The position numbers were made by a program, and so were the translations under genes. Positions 53,146 to 61,999 of a DNA stretch of 64,000 nucleotides are shown in pieces. Origin of the DNA: Nocardioides faecalis (GTDB taxonomy: Bacteria; Actinomycetota; Actinomycetes; Propionibacteriales; Nocardioidaceae); contig NZ_CP074406.1 of assembly GCF_018388425.1 (NCBI RefSeq), positions 2,666,001 through 2,730,000 of the forward strand, in the 5' to 3' direction. Below the pieces are notes generated by a model that saw only the letters and a list, made by a program, of their open reading frames with translations, ran no database searches and was not told where the DNA came from. The stretch's first letter is position 1. Each line of letters opens with the position of its first letter.

Positions 53146-53538
53146 GTGAGCACCCCACCGCCGTCCACCGGCCGTCGCGCCGCCCGGCGCCCGCGCCGGG
53201 TGTACGACGTGGGCACCGACCCCGACATCCGGGAGTCGCTGGCCAACGAGCGCACCTTCTTGTCCTGGGTGCGTCTCGCGCTGGCGCTGGTCGCGGGCGC
53301 GGTCGCGGTGGCCTCGCCGGCGCTGGGGTTCACCACCCCGGCACGCCTGGTGCTCTCCGTCGGGCTGCTGCTGCTCGCCGCCATCGCGGTCGGGGTCGGC
53401 TGGTACCGCTGGGAGCACAACGAGGTGGCCATCCGCACCGGCGCCCCGCGGCCCGGCTTCACCGGCGGGATGCTGTTCCTGGCCGCCGCCGGCCTGCTGC
53501 TGACCGGCGCCCTGCTGACCGCGCTGCTCTCGCACTGA
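53146..53538 (+). CDS. DUF202 (YidH-like) membrane protein
   Basis: 130 residues from a GTG at 53146. The hallmark RESLANERTFLSWVRLALAL precedes three membrane helices. YidH-family proteins are small inner-membrane proteins of unknown role. Divergent from eno. Confidence 0.85.
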   Translation: MSTPPPSTGRRAARRPRRVYDVGTDPDIRESLANERTFLSWVRLALALVAGAVAVASPALGFTTPARLVLSVGLLLLAAIAVGVGWYRWEHNEVAIRTGAPRPGFTGGMLFLAAAGLLLTGALLTALLSH

Positions 53539-53639
53539 GCCGGCTTCCCGCCGCCCGATCCGCCAGCTGATCCGGCACCCACCGCGGTGGTCGCGGTAGT
53601 ACCGTGCCCGAACCTGCTCCACGATCGCCAGGAGGCACC

Positions 53640-54575
53640 GTGCTGGCCGACCTCTGGCACGCCGTACCGGAGCCGCTGCGTGACCCCGTCGCGTTCGCGG
53701 TGCCGTTCTTCGTGCTGCTCGTGAGCCTCGAGGCGCTCGCCGCCCACCTGCTCGAGGACGAGGAGCCCGCTCCGGCCGCGCCGGGCGGGCGGACGCGTCC
53801 GCCCCGCGGCGGCTACGAGCGCCGCGACGCACTGGCCAGCATCGGTGCGGGCGCGGTCTCGGTGCTCACCATGAGCGTCTGGAAGGGACTGGGCCTGGTC
53901 GTCTTCACCGTCCTGTTCGCCTACGTCGCGCCGTGGCAGCTGCCGGCGGACGCGTGGTGGACCTGGGCGATCGCGATCCTCGGCGTCGACTTCACGTTCT
54001 ACTGGGCGCACCGGGTCGCGCACCGGGTGCGGCTGGTGTGGGCGACCCACCAGGCCCACCACTCCAGTGAGTACTACAACTTCGCCACCGCGCTGCGGCA
54101 GAAGTGGAACAACGCCCACGAGCTCGTCTTCTGGGCCCCGCTCCCGCTGCTCGGGCTGCCGCCGGCCCTGGTCTTCTTCGGCTTCTCGGTGAGCCTGGTC
54201 TACCAGTTCTTCGTGCACACCGAGCGCGTCGACCGGCTGTGGCGACCGGTCGAGCTGGTGTTCAACACGCCCTCGCACCACCGGGTGCACCACGGCAGCG
54301 ACCCGGAGTACCTTGACCGCAACTACGGCGGCATCCTGATCGTGTGGGACCGGCTGTTCGGCACCTTCACCCCCGAGCGGCACCGCCCGACGTACGGCTT
54401 GACGGTGCCGGTGGGCAGCACCAACCTGCTGCACATCCAGACCCACGAGTACGCCGCGATCGTCCGTGACGTGCGCCGGGCACCGACGCTGCGCGACAAG
54501 CTCGGCTACGTCTTCGGTCCGCCCGGCTGGCGTCCGGTCACCGCGGCGCTCGCGGAGACGCCCACGTCGGCCTAG
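53640..54575 (+). CDS. Sterol desaturase/fatty acid hydroxylase-family membrane enzyme
   Basis: 311 residues from a GTG with AGGAGG upstream. Four membrane segments and the di-iron histidine motifs HRVAH, HQAHHSS and HHRVHH(GS) are complete, as in fatty acid hydroxylase/sterol desaturases. It hydroxylates or desaturates a membrane lipid using O2; the substrate is not known. It stands convergent to the ferritin-like gene. Confidence 0.9.
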   Translation: MLADLWHAVPEPLRDPVAFAVPFFVLLVSLEALAAHLLEDEEPAPAAPGGRTRPPRGGYERRDALASIGAGAVSVLTMSVWKGLGLVVFTVLFAYVAPWQLPADAWWTWAIAILGVDFTFYWAHRVAHRVRLVWATHQAHHSSEYYNFATALRQKWNNAHELVFWAPLPLLGLPPALVFFGFSVSLVYQFFVHTERVDRLWRPVELVFNTPSHHRVHHGSDPEYLDRNYGGILIVWDRLFGTFTPERHRPTYGLTVPVGSTNLLHIQTHEYAAIVRDVRRAPTLRDKLGYVFGPPGWRPVTAALAETPTSA

Positions 54576-54603
54576 CGCCGGCGGCCCAGGCAGCCAAGGC
54601 GGC

Positions 54604-55305
54604 TCAGGCGTCGAGGCCGAGCTCGCCCATCCGCGCCATGTGCCGCTCGGTGAGCCGGGTGAACATCCGGCCCAGCTCGGCCAGGTCGAGCCCGGGACGG
54701 TCCAGTCCGCCGGCCAGCAGCGCGGACAGCGCGTCGCGGTCCGCGGCGATGCGCTGCGCCTGGGTGAGGGCCTCCCCCATCAGCCGCCGGCCCCACAGTG
54801 CGAGGCGACCACCCAGACGCGGGTCCGCGGCGATGGCGGCGCGGACCCGGTCGACCACGAACTCGGCGTGGCTGCCCTCGGCCGTCGACGACACGATCAG
54901 GTCCCGGGTGTCGGGGTCGAGGAACTGCGCGATCTCGCGGTAGAAGTCGTTGGCCAGGCCGTCGCCCACGTAGGCCTTGACCAGGCCCTCGTACCAGTCC
55001 GAGGGCGCGGTGTGCGCGTGGAACTCCTCGATCGGGTTGCGGAAGGGGCCCATCGCCTCGAACGGGTCGGCGCCGAAGTGCCGGATCCGCTCGTGCAGCG
55101 CGGCGACCTTGGCCAGCTCGGTGCTGGCCACGGTGGCGAGGTCGAGCTTGTCGCGCAGCGTCGGAGCGAGCTTGGCGTCCTCGGCGAGGCGCTCGAAGGC
55201 GGAGATCTCGCCGTAGGACACCACGGCCAGCAGGTCGACCACGGCCTCGACGTACCCGGGGTCGGCGTCGGGAGCGAGCGAGGCGCGTGCGTCGGATTCA
55301 GCCAT
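54604..55305 (-). CDS. Ferritin-like fold protein (MiaE-like)
   Basis: 233 residues from the ATG at 55303-55305. Four-helix pattern with YGEISAFERLAEDAK, STELAKVAALHERIRHFG and TAEGSHAEFVVDRV; the Glu and ExxH residues are spaced as in di-iron ferritin-like proteins. This family is found beside DEAD-box helicase genes in actinobacteria (Rv3210c-like). Function unknown; a link to RNA modification (MiaE hydroxylates tRNA) is speculative. Confidence 0.83.
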   Translation of the reverse strand: MAESDARASLAPDADPGYVEAVVDLLAVVSYGEISAFERLAEDAKLAPTLRDKLDLATVASTELAKVAALHERIRHFGADPFEAMGPFRNPIEEFHAHTAPSDWYEGLVKAYVGDGLANDFYREIAQFLDPDTRDLIVSSTAEGSHAEFVVDRVRAAIAADPRLGGRLALWGRRLMGEALTQAQRIAADRDALSALLAGGLDRPGLDLAELGRMFTRLTERHMARMGELGLDA

Positions 55306-55411
55306 GCGGGCAGGGTACAAGTACCATGGTCCGCGCGAACCCCTGCCCGACCGCCCCACCGAACGTGGTGGCCGAGTGGGCGGCCGCCGGGCTACTGCCC
55401 ACCGTATGTGC

Positions 55412-55434
55412 GCGGCTGAGTGTGAATCAGCCGC
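55412..55434 (+). promoter_or_regulatory. Hairpin in the helicase 5' region
   Basis: GCGGCTGA (55412-55419) and TCAGCCGC (55427-55434) make a perfect eight-pair stem with loop GTGTGAA, 17 bases upstream of the chosen helicase start. The divergent gap also has a GGTAC-AA-GTACC near-palindrome (55314-55325) next to the ferritin-like start. Either may be an operator; no proof. Confidence 0.5.
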
Positions 55435-55451
55435 ATCGATTCTGGCGCCTG

Positions 55452-57200
55452 ATGCGACCCGTACGGGCGACACTCACCGAAAGCGACACGACCCTGAGCA
55501 CCGACGCGAACGACCTCACCACGCCCAGCGACATCCCCGGCGACGCCCCCGCGGCCGCCGCCGAGCCCGCCGCCGAGCCCGCCGCCGAGCCCGCCCCGAA
55601 GCCGACGTTCCGCGACCTGGGTGTGCACCCCCAGATCTGCGACTCGCTCGAGGCCGCCGGCATCGTGCACCCCTTCGCCATCCAGGAGATGACCCTCTCC
55701 GTCGCGCTGCTGGGCACCGACCTGATCGGCCAGGCACGCACCGGCACCGGCAAGACGCTGGCGTTCGGCATCCCCGTGATCCAGCGCAGCATCGCCCCCA
55801 CCGATCCCGACTACGACCAGATCCCGAAGGGCAAGCCCCAGGCCCTGGTCGTCGCACCGACCCGTGAGCTCGCGATCCAGGTCTCCAGCGACCTCGAGAT
55901 CGCCAGCCGGGCCCGCGGCCTGCGCGTGCTGACCATCTACGGCGGCGTGGGCTACGACTCGCAGCTCGAGGCGCTCGAGGCCGGCGTCGACATCGTCGTC
56001 GGCACCCCGGGTCGCCTCCTCGACCTGGCCAACCGCAAGGCCCTCGACCTCTCCCACGTGCACGCACTGGTCCTGGACGAGGCCGACGAGATGCTCGACC
56101 TGGGCTTCCTGCCCGACGTCGAGCGGATGCTGCGGCTGACCCCGGAGACCCGGCAGACGATGCTGTTCTCCGCGACCATGCCGGCCGCGATCGTGGCCCT
56201 GGCCCGCACCCACATGCGGCACCCGATGAACATCCGGGCCGAGTCCTCCTACGAGAACTCCACCGTGCCGGCCACCGCGCAGTTCATCTACCTGGCCCAC
56301 GACCTGGACAAGCCGGAGATCCTGGGTCGCGTCCTGCAGGCCGAGGACGCCGACAAGATGATCGTCTTCACCCGTACCAAGCGCCAGGCGCAGCGGGTGG
56401 CCGACGACCTCGAGGAGCGCGGCTTCCGCTCCAGCCCGCTGCACGGTGACATGGCGCAGGTGGCCCGCGAGAAGGCGCTCACCAAGTTCCGCGAGGACAA
56501 GATCAAGGTCCTCGTCGCCACCGACGTGGCGGCGCGCGGCATCGACGTCTCCGGCGTCAGCCACGTGGTCAACTACACGTGCCCCGAGGACGACAAGACC
56601 TACGTGCACCGGATCGGCCGCACCGGCCGCGCCGGCGCGTCGGGCATCGCGATCACGCTGGTCGACGCGACCGACGTGCACCGCTGGAAGATGATCAACA
56701 AGGCCCTCGACCTGCCGTTCGACGAGCCGGTCGAGACCTACTCGACCTCCGAGCACCTCTTCCACGACCAGGGCATCGCGCCGGGCACCAAGGGCCGGAT
56801 CGTGCCGCCCGCTCCCCCGGCTCCGAAGGCTGACCGCGGTGACCGTGGTGACCGTGGTGACCGCGGTGGCCGGGGCGGCGAGCGCGGCGGCCGGGGCGGC
56901 GAGCGCGCCGGTGACCGGGAGCGCCGCGAGGGCGGCGAGCGCACGCGCAGCCGGACCCGCACCCGCAGCGGCCGCCCGGCCGACGGCGACAAGGCCGCGA
57001 CCACGAGCACCGGTCCCGCCGAGGCGGCTGTCGAGGCGGCTGGCGAGGAAGGCGCCCAGCGTCCCGCCGGCGCCAGCCGCAACCGGCGTCGTCGCCGTCG
57101 CTCCGGTGGCTCGGGTGCCGCTGGTGCGGCGGGCGCCTCCGGCACCTCGGAGAACGGGTCCGCCCCCGAGGGCGGCTCCTCGGCGACGCAGAGCGCCTGA
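55452..57200 (+). CDS. DEAD-box RNA helicase
   Basis: About 582 residues using the ATG at 55452; no Shine-Dalgarno decides the start. Motifs run in order: Q motif FAIQEM, ARTGTGKT (about 95-102), PTRELA, VGTPGR, DEAD (about 209), FSAT, and HRIGRTGRAG near 388. A 140-residue C-terminal tail is Arg/Gly/Asp-rich with GDRGDRGDRGG repeats, an RNA-binding type seen in RhlE/CsdA-like enzymes. It unwinds RNA, probably in cold or ribosome assembly. Homologue in M. tuberculosis is RhlE (Rv3211). Confidence 0.92.
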   Translation: MRPVRATLTESDTTLSTDANDLTTPSDIPGDAPAAAAEPAAEPAAEPAPKPTFRDLGVHPQICDSLEAAGIVHPFAIQEMTLSVALLGTDLIGQARTGTGKTLAFGIPVIQRSIAPTDPDYDQIPKGKPQALVVAPTRELAIQVSSDLEIASRARGLRVLTIYGGVGYDSQLEALEAGVDIVVGTPGRLLDLANRKALDLSHVHALVLDEADEMLDLGFLPDVERMLRLTPETRQTMLFSATMPAAIVALARTHMRHPMNIRAESSYENSTVPATAQFIYLAHDLDKPEILGRVLQAEDADKMIVFTRTKRQAQRVADDLEERGFRSSPLHGDMAQVAREKALTKFREDKIKVLVATDVAARGIDVSGVSHVVNYTCPEDDKTYVHRIGRTGRAGASGIAITLVDATDVHRWKMINKALDLPFDEPVETYSTSEHLFHDQGIAPGTKGRIVPPAPPAPKADRGDRGDRGDRGGRGGERGGRGGERAGDRERREGGERTRSRTRTRSGRPADGDKAATTSTGPAEAAVEAAGEEGAQRPAGASRNRRRRRRSGGSGAAGAAGASGTSENGSAPEGGSSATQSA

Positions 57201-57217
57201 GCGCACGCCCCACGTAG

Positions 57218-57263
57218 CGGCCACCGCCGCGAGTCGCCCCCGGGTGGCTCGCGGCGGTGGCCG
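57218..57263. terminator. Strong bidirectional hairpin terminator
   Basis: A perfect 16-base inverted repeat (57218-57233 and 57248-57263, CGGCCACCGCCGCGAG and its complement) with a 14-base loop follows the helicase stop and the convergent L,D-transpeptidase stop. Confidence 0.93.
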
Positions 57264-57301
57264 TTCGTCGTACGGCGTCGCGGGCCCGGTTCGGCGCCGG
57301 G

Positions 57302-58009
57302 TCAGGGGGTGACGACGACCGTGGTGCCCAGCGGGGCGAACTCCCACAGCGCGATGGCGTCCGAGCGCTCCTGCCGGATGCAGCCGTGCGAGAGCGGCGT
57401 GCCGAGCTGCGCGCGGGTCTGCACCGGCTCGCCGTCGGCGACGGGGATCGTGTGGAAGCCGATCGCCGCGCCGCCGGTGCCGTAGGTGAACCGCACGAAG
57501 TACTCCATCGTGCCGGAGTCGTCGATGCCCACGGCGTGCCGGCTGCGCGAGAACACCTTGTAGGTGCCGGGCTCCAGGTTGTCGTAGACGCTGCCCGAGC
57601 CCAGGTAGGTGCGGCGCACCCGCTCGTCGGCGCCGACCAGCCAGACCCGCTGCCGGGACTCGCTGAACACCACCCGGCGTCCCTGGCCCGACTGCGGCGG
57701 CAGAGCGGTCGACTCCGCCGACGCCGCGAGGCGCTCCGGGGAGGGCGCCGGGCTGAGCGGGGTCGGTGTCGGGCTTGCCGGGGTCGGTGTCGTGCTCGGG
57801 GTGGGGCTCGGGGTCGGGGTGCCGGTCGGAAGGCTGAGCGCTCCGGCGACGGAGCTCGCGGCCTCGGAGCGCTCGGCGCCGGGCACCAGGCCGAGCGAGC
57901 CGGCCAGCGAGATCGCGGTCACCGCCACGCAGGAGGCCAGCACCGCCATCCGGCCGTAGCGCGGACGAACGTCGCGGTGCCGGCCGGGCCGTTCACGGAC
58001 GTGCTTCAC
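57302..58009 (-). CDS. L,D-transpeptidase (YkuD)
   Basis: 235 residues: N-terminal signal-anchor (MAVLASCVAVTAISLAGSLG), a Pro/Thr-rich linker with TPTPSPTPSTTPTP repeats, and a YkuD domain ending in the catalytic SHGCIRQERSDA (Cys nucleophile, preceding His in IGFHTIP). It makes 3-3 peptidoglycan cross-links or attaches proteins. It starts 3 bases after the ParA stop, so both form one unit. Confidence 0.9.
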   Translation of the reverse strand: MKHVRERPGRHRDVRPRYGRMAVLASCVAVTAISLAGSLGLVPGAERSEAASSVAGALSLPTGTPTPSPTPSTTPTPASPTPTPLSPAPSPERLAASAESTALPPQSGQGRRVVFSESRQRVWLVGADERVRRTYLGSGSVYDNLEPGTYKVFSRSRHAVGIDDSGTMEYFVRFTYGTGGAAIGFHTIPVADGEPVQTRAQLGTPLSHGCIRQERSDAIALWEFAPLGTTVVVTP

Positions 58010-58012
58010 GGC

Positions 58013-58813
58013 TCAGCGGCCTGCCCGGTCGATCAGGCCGGTGGCGACCTCCCGGTAGGCCTGCGCGCCCTTGCTGCTGCGGCTGGTGGCGAGGATGGAC
58101 CGGCCGGCCGCCGGGGCCTCGGCGAACTTGATGGTCTTGGGGATGGGCGGCTCGACGACCTCGAGGTCGTAGGTCTGCGAGATCGTGTCGAGCACGGCCC
58201 GGGCGTGGTTGGTGCGGCCGTCGTACAGCGTGGGCAGCACGCCCCACACCTCGAGGTCGCGGTTGGTGAAGCGCCGTACGTCGTGCACGGTGTCGAGCAG
58301 CTGGCCGACGCCGCGGTGCGACAGCGTCTCGCACTGCAGCGGCACCAGCACGCCGGTGGCGGCGGTCAGCGCGGCGACGGTGAGCACGCCCAGCGACGGC
58401 GGGCAGTCCAGCAGCACCCAGTCGTAGTGCGTCCCGGCGTCGGCGAGGTCGTCCAGCACGCCGCGCAGCACGTGCTCGCGCCCGGTGCGGGTCAGCAGGT
58501 CCGCCTCCGCACGGGCGAGCTCGATGGTGGCGGGCAGCAGGTCCACGCCGTCCTCGGTGGCGATGATGACCTCGCCGACGGCGACGCCCTTCGTGAGCAC
58601 GTGGTGCACCGACAGCTCGAGGTCCTCGGGGTCGATGCCCAGCGAGAACGTCAGGCACGCCTGCGGGTCGAGGTCGACCAGCAGCACCGACTGGCCGAGC
58701 TCGGCCAGGGCGGCACCGATCGACGCCACACTGGTCGTCTTCGCGACGCCACCCTTCTGGTTGGCGACGGCGAGGACCGTGGTGCGGTGCGTAGGAGCCT
58801 GCGCGCTGTTCAT
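58013..58813 (-). CDS. ParA-family partition ATPase
   Basis: 266 residues. Deviant Walker A is KGGVAKTT (20-27), then LLVDLDPQ, YDWVLLDCPPSLG and VLPTLYDGR. It lacks an N-terminal HTH, so it is the Soj/MinD-like short type. No ParB gene is adjacent, so it is an orphan ParA, as Rv3213c is in M. tuberculosis. It is coupled to the L,D-transpeptidase gene. Confidence 0.92.
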   Translation of the reverse strand: MNSAQAPTHRTTVLAVANQKGGVAKTTSVASIGAALAELGQSVLLVDLDPQACLTFSLGIDPEDLELSVHHVLTKGVAVGEVIIATEDGVDLLPATIELARAEADLLTRTGREHVLRGVLDDLADAGTHYDWVLLDCPPSLGVLTVAALTAATGVLVPLQCETLSHRGVGQLLDTVHDVRRFTNRDLEVWGVLPTLYDGRTNHARAVLDTISQTYDLEVVEPPIPKTIKFAEAPAAGRSILATSRSSKGAQAYREVATGLIDRAGR

Positions 58814-58896
58814 CGCGGCCCATCATGCCCGACACATGCCGTGTGGCGCGCCAGGTTGCCCGCGATGTGCACACCCGTCGCTGGTTGACTTGCCCC

Positions 58897-59655
58897 ATGC
58901 CCACTGCTCTCGTCACCGGCGCGACCGCCGGCATCGGCCTGGAGTTCGCCCGCCAGCTCGCCGCGAGCGGCCACGACCTGGTGCTCGTGGCCCGCGACCG
59001 GACCCGCCTGGAGCAGGTGCGCGAGGAGCTGGCCGGTCTCGGCGTGCACGTCGAGACACTGTCCGCCGACCTCACCGTCCCCGAGCAGCTCGCCCGCGTC
59101 GAGGAGCGCCTCGCCGACCGCGACCGCGGCGTGGACCTGCTCGTCAACAACGCAGGCTTCGGGCTCAAGGGCGCCTTCCTGGAGAACCCGATCGACGTCG
59201 AGCAGGCCCAGCAGGACGTGCTGGTCCGCGCGGTGCTGCGGCTGAGCCACGCCGCCCTCGGTGGCATGGTCGAGCGCGGCAGCGGCGGGATCATCAACGT
59301 CTCCAGCGTCGCGGCGTTCCTGCCCCGCGGCACCTACAGCGCCGCGAAGGCCTGGGTGAACTCGTTCAGCGCCTGGGCGCACGCCGAGTACGGCGGGCGC
59401 GGGGTGCAGGTCATGGCCCTGTGCCCCGGTTTCGTGCGCACGGAGTTCCACGAGCGCCTCGGCATCGACCGGGACGCCTCCGCCCCGCGGGTGCTGTGGC
59501 TGGAGCCGGACCGGCTGGTGGCCGAGGCGCTCGCGGACTTCGCCCGCGGCCGCGCGTTCTCCGTGCCCTCCAAGCGCTACAAGGTCATCGTCGCCGCGGC
59601 CCGGCTCGTGCCCCGCCCGGCACTGCAGCGCCTGCAGTCGCTCGGCCGGAAGTAG
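58897..59655 (+). CDS. SDR-family oxidoreductase
   Basis: 252 residues from ATG 58897. TGATAGIG cofactor motif, LVNNAGFG, catalytic region NVSSVAAFLPRGTYSAAKA (Ser, Tyr, Lys) and the CPGFVRTEF segment are classical SDR; the pattern resembles ketoacyl reductase-like enzymes of lipid metabolism. Substrate unknown. Stop is three bases from the MarC stop. Confidence 0.88.
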   Translation: MPTALVTGATAGIGLEFARQLAASGHDLVLVARDRTRLEQVREELAGLGVHVETLSADLTVPEQLARVEERLADRDRGVDLLVNNAGFGLKGAFLENPIDVEQAQQDVLVRAVLRLSHAALGGMVERGSGGIINVSSVAAFLPRGTYSAAKAWVNSFSAWAHAEYGGRGVQVMALCPGFVRTEFHERLGIDRDASAPRVLWLEPDRLVAEALADFARGRAFSVPSKRYKVIVAAARLVPRPALQRLQSLGRK

Positions 59656-59657
59656 GC

Positions 59658-60266
59658 CTACCCCTCGCCGGCGACGAACGCGCGGATCGCGTCGGCGACC
59701 AGCTGCACCGCGATCGCGGACAGCAGCAGGCCGGCGATGCGGGTGACCAGCAGGACGCCGCCCTCACGGATCACCCGCAGGATCGGCAGGGAGAACCGCA
59801 TCGCCAGCCAGAGCGCGACATGCACGGCGACCACACCGATCACCACGGCGGTCCCGCTCTCCCAGCTGTCGATGCCTTGGACGAAGAGCATGGTGGCGAC
59901 GATCGCGCCGGGTCCGGCGAGCAGCGGGGTGCCGAGCGGCACCAGTGCCACGTTGGCGTCCCCGGTCGCGGTGGGCTCCTCCTCCTTGCCGGTCAGCAGC
60001 TCGAGGGCGACCAGCAGCAGGAGCAGGCCGCCCGCGCACTGCAGCGCGGGCAGGGAGATGTGCAGGTAGTTCAGGATCTGCTGGCCGAACAGCGCGAACA
60101 GGGTGATCACGAAGAACGACACCGCGACCGCCTGCCAGGCGAGCCGGCGCGCGCTGGCCGCGCTGCGGCCCGCGGTCAGCGACAGGAAGATCGGCACGGT
60201 GCCGACCGGGTCCATGATCACGAACAGCGTCACGAAGACCTCGACGAGCAGGACGTGCTCGACCAT
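59658..60266 (-). CDS. MarC-family integral membrane protein
   Basis: 202 residues with six helices: LLVEVFVTLFVIMDPVGTVPIF (family start), AVAVSFFVITLFALFGQQIL, and C-terminal LLSAIAVQLVADAIRAF. MarC/SNARE-like (UPF0056) proteins lack a proven transport function. It overlaps the PHP gene stop (TGATG). Confidence 0.9.
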   Translation of the reverse strand: MVEHVLLVEVFVTLFVIMDPVGTVPIFLSLTAGRSAASARRLAWQAVAVSFFVITLFALFGQQILNYLHISLPALQCAGGLLLLLVALELLTGKEEEPTATGDANVALVPLGTPLLAGPGAIVATMLFVQGIDSWESGTAVVIGVVAVHVALWLAMRFSLPILRVIREGGVLLVTRIAGLLLSAIAVQLVADAIRAFVAGEG

Positions 60267-61135
60267 CACAGCTCCTTGCCGGCGACCCGGGTGGGCGAGC
60301 CGAGGTCGGCGGCGCGCTGCAGGATCCGGGCGAGCTCGCCGGGTGCGGTCGTCTCGCAACCCAGGTCGTGGCCGACCTTGCCGGCGCCGTGGTGGTCGCT
60401 GGAGCCGGTGACGAGGAGACCGAGGCGGCCGGCGATCTCGCGCAGCCGGGTGCGCTGTGCCGGGGTGTGGTCGAGGTGGTCCACCTCGAGCCCGACCAGC
60501 CCGGCGTCCGCGAGCCCGGCGAGGGCGGTCTCGTCGAGCACCTCGGCCGAGCCGCGGCCCCAGGGGTGGGCCAGCACGGCGACGCCGCGCGCACCGCGGA
60601 CCACCTCCAGCATCCGGGTGAGGTCGGCGGCGTACCTGTCGACGTACGCGGGGCCGCCGTCGGCGAGGTAGGCCGAGAACGCCTCGGCGCGGCTGGCGAC
60701 CACGCCGAGCCGCACCAGCAGGTCGGCCACGTGCGGGCGGCCGGTGACCAGGTTGTGGCCGGAGACCTCGGCGAGCGCCTGCTCGGTGGCGGGGATGCCG
60801 AGGTCGCGCAGGCGGGCCAGCATCCGAGGCACGCGCTCTTGGCGCGCGGTCACGATCGCGTCGAGCTCGGCACCCAGGGCGGGGTCGTCGGCGTCGGGCA
60901 GGTAGACGAGCAGGTGCACCCCGGTGCCGCGGAACCGGGTGCTCACCTCGATCCCGGGGACCAGGGAGATCCCCGCCACCTGCGCGGCCGCAGCGGCCTC
61001 GGTCCAACCCGCCGTGGTGTCGTGGTCGGTCAACGCCACGACCTGCAGCCCGGCCCGGGCGGCCGCGTGCACGAGGTCCGTGGGGGAATCGGTGCCGTCG
61101 CTGACGCGCGAGTGCGTGTGCAGGTCGATCCTCAC
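60266..61135 (-). CDS. PHP-domain metal-dependent phosphoesterase
   Basis: 289 residues from a GTG at 61133-61135. The PHP metal motifs are DLHTHS, LTDHDT, PGIEVSTRF, LAHPW and GSSDHHG. This family (YciV/RNase AM-like, TrpH) dephosphorylates 3',5'-nucleotides or trims RNA ends. It is coupled to marC and followed upstream by DUF6758. Confidence 0.92.
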   Translation of the reverse strand: MRIDLHTHSRVSDGTDSPTDLVHAAARAGLQVVALTDHDTTAGWTEAAAAAQVAGISLVPGIEVSTRFRGTGVHLLVYLPDADDPALGAELDAIVTARQERVPRMLARLRDLGIPATEQALAEVSGHNLVTGRPHVADLLVRLGVVASRAEAFSAYLADGGPAYVDRYAADLTRMLEVVRGARGVAVLAHPWGRGSAEVLDETALAGLADAGLVGLEVDHLDHTPAQRTRLREIAGRLGLLVTGSSDHHGAGKVGHDLGCETTAPGELARILQRAADLGSPTRVAGKEL

Positions 61136-61217
61136 GCCGCGCAGGCTATTCCTGTACGGCGCACGGCGGTGACGCGCCCCGCCCTGAGCACACGGGAGGG
61201 GTCTCGTCACCGGGCTC

Positions 61218-61904
61218 TCACCAGGCCGGCGCGGCGCCGCCGAAGGGCAGGGCGACCAGCTGCGGTCCCGTGGCGGAGACGTCGCGCACGATCCACTCGT
61301 CGCGCAGCAGCAGGACCGCGGAGGCGGGCCGCAGCACCAGCCAGAGCCAGCGCCCGCCGGCCTCGCCGGCGAGCACCGAGCGGTCCCACTCCCCCGGCGA
61401 CGTGCTGATCGACACCGGCCACAACCCCACGGGGTGCTGCTCGACGCGCAGCCGCACCGGCGGCGGTCCCTCTCCGATCTCGGGCCCGGGATCCCAGCGC
61501 TCGGCCCCGCCGTCGCCCCGCAGGCCGGCCACCCGGGCACCGAATCCGGTGCCCGGCTCCTCGCTGATCACCATCACGTCCACCGGCCCGTCGAGCTGGC
61601 TGGCGCCGGAGACGCAGGTCATCGTCGCCACCGCGCCGTCTGCGTCCGAGACGCTCGCGAAGTCGCTGACCGTCCACCCCGGCCCCAGCGGCCACGGCAG
61701 GTAGGTGGGGAACGGCGCGGAGCGGCGCAGGTGCTGCGCGAAGCTCTCGTAGCTCGCGGCGACCGGTCGTCGCAGCGCCGGGACCCGTCCGTGCTCGGGG
61801 CAGGAGAAGCCGCCGTCGCCGACCTCGGCGACCGGCACCGGGCACCGGGGGCACTCCGCCCTCCGCAGGGCGGGATCGGGGGCGTCAGGCTCCTCGCGCG
61901 ACAT
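61218..61904 (-). CDS. DUF6758 protein with N-terminal zinc ribbon
   Basis: 228 residues. ECPRCPVPV plus FSCPEHGRV gives a CxxC..CxxH zinc-ribbon; the rest (PFPTYLPWPLGPGWTVSDF, LRDEWIVRDVSATGP) has no known domain. It is a conserved actinobacterial neighbour of the PHP and MarC genes. Function unknown. Confidence 0.8.
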   Translation of the reverse strand: MSREEPDAPDPALRRAECPRCPVPVAEVGDGGFSCPEHGRVPALRRPVAASYESFAQHLRRSAPFPTYLPWPLGPGWTVSDFASVSDADGAVATMTCVSGASQLDGPVDVMVISEEPGTGFGARVAGLRGDGGAERWDPGPEIGEGPPPVRLRVEQHPVGLWPVSISTSPGEWDRSVLAGEAGGRWLWLVLRPASAVLLLRDEWIVRDVSATGPQLVALPFGGAAPAW

Positions 61905-61999
61905 GACCGCAACCGTGCTGCTCGCCGGCCCTTCTCGTCAAGAACATCCGGCCTCCGGATGCCCGGGCGCCCGGGACACCGCCGTGGCAGGATCCGGCC

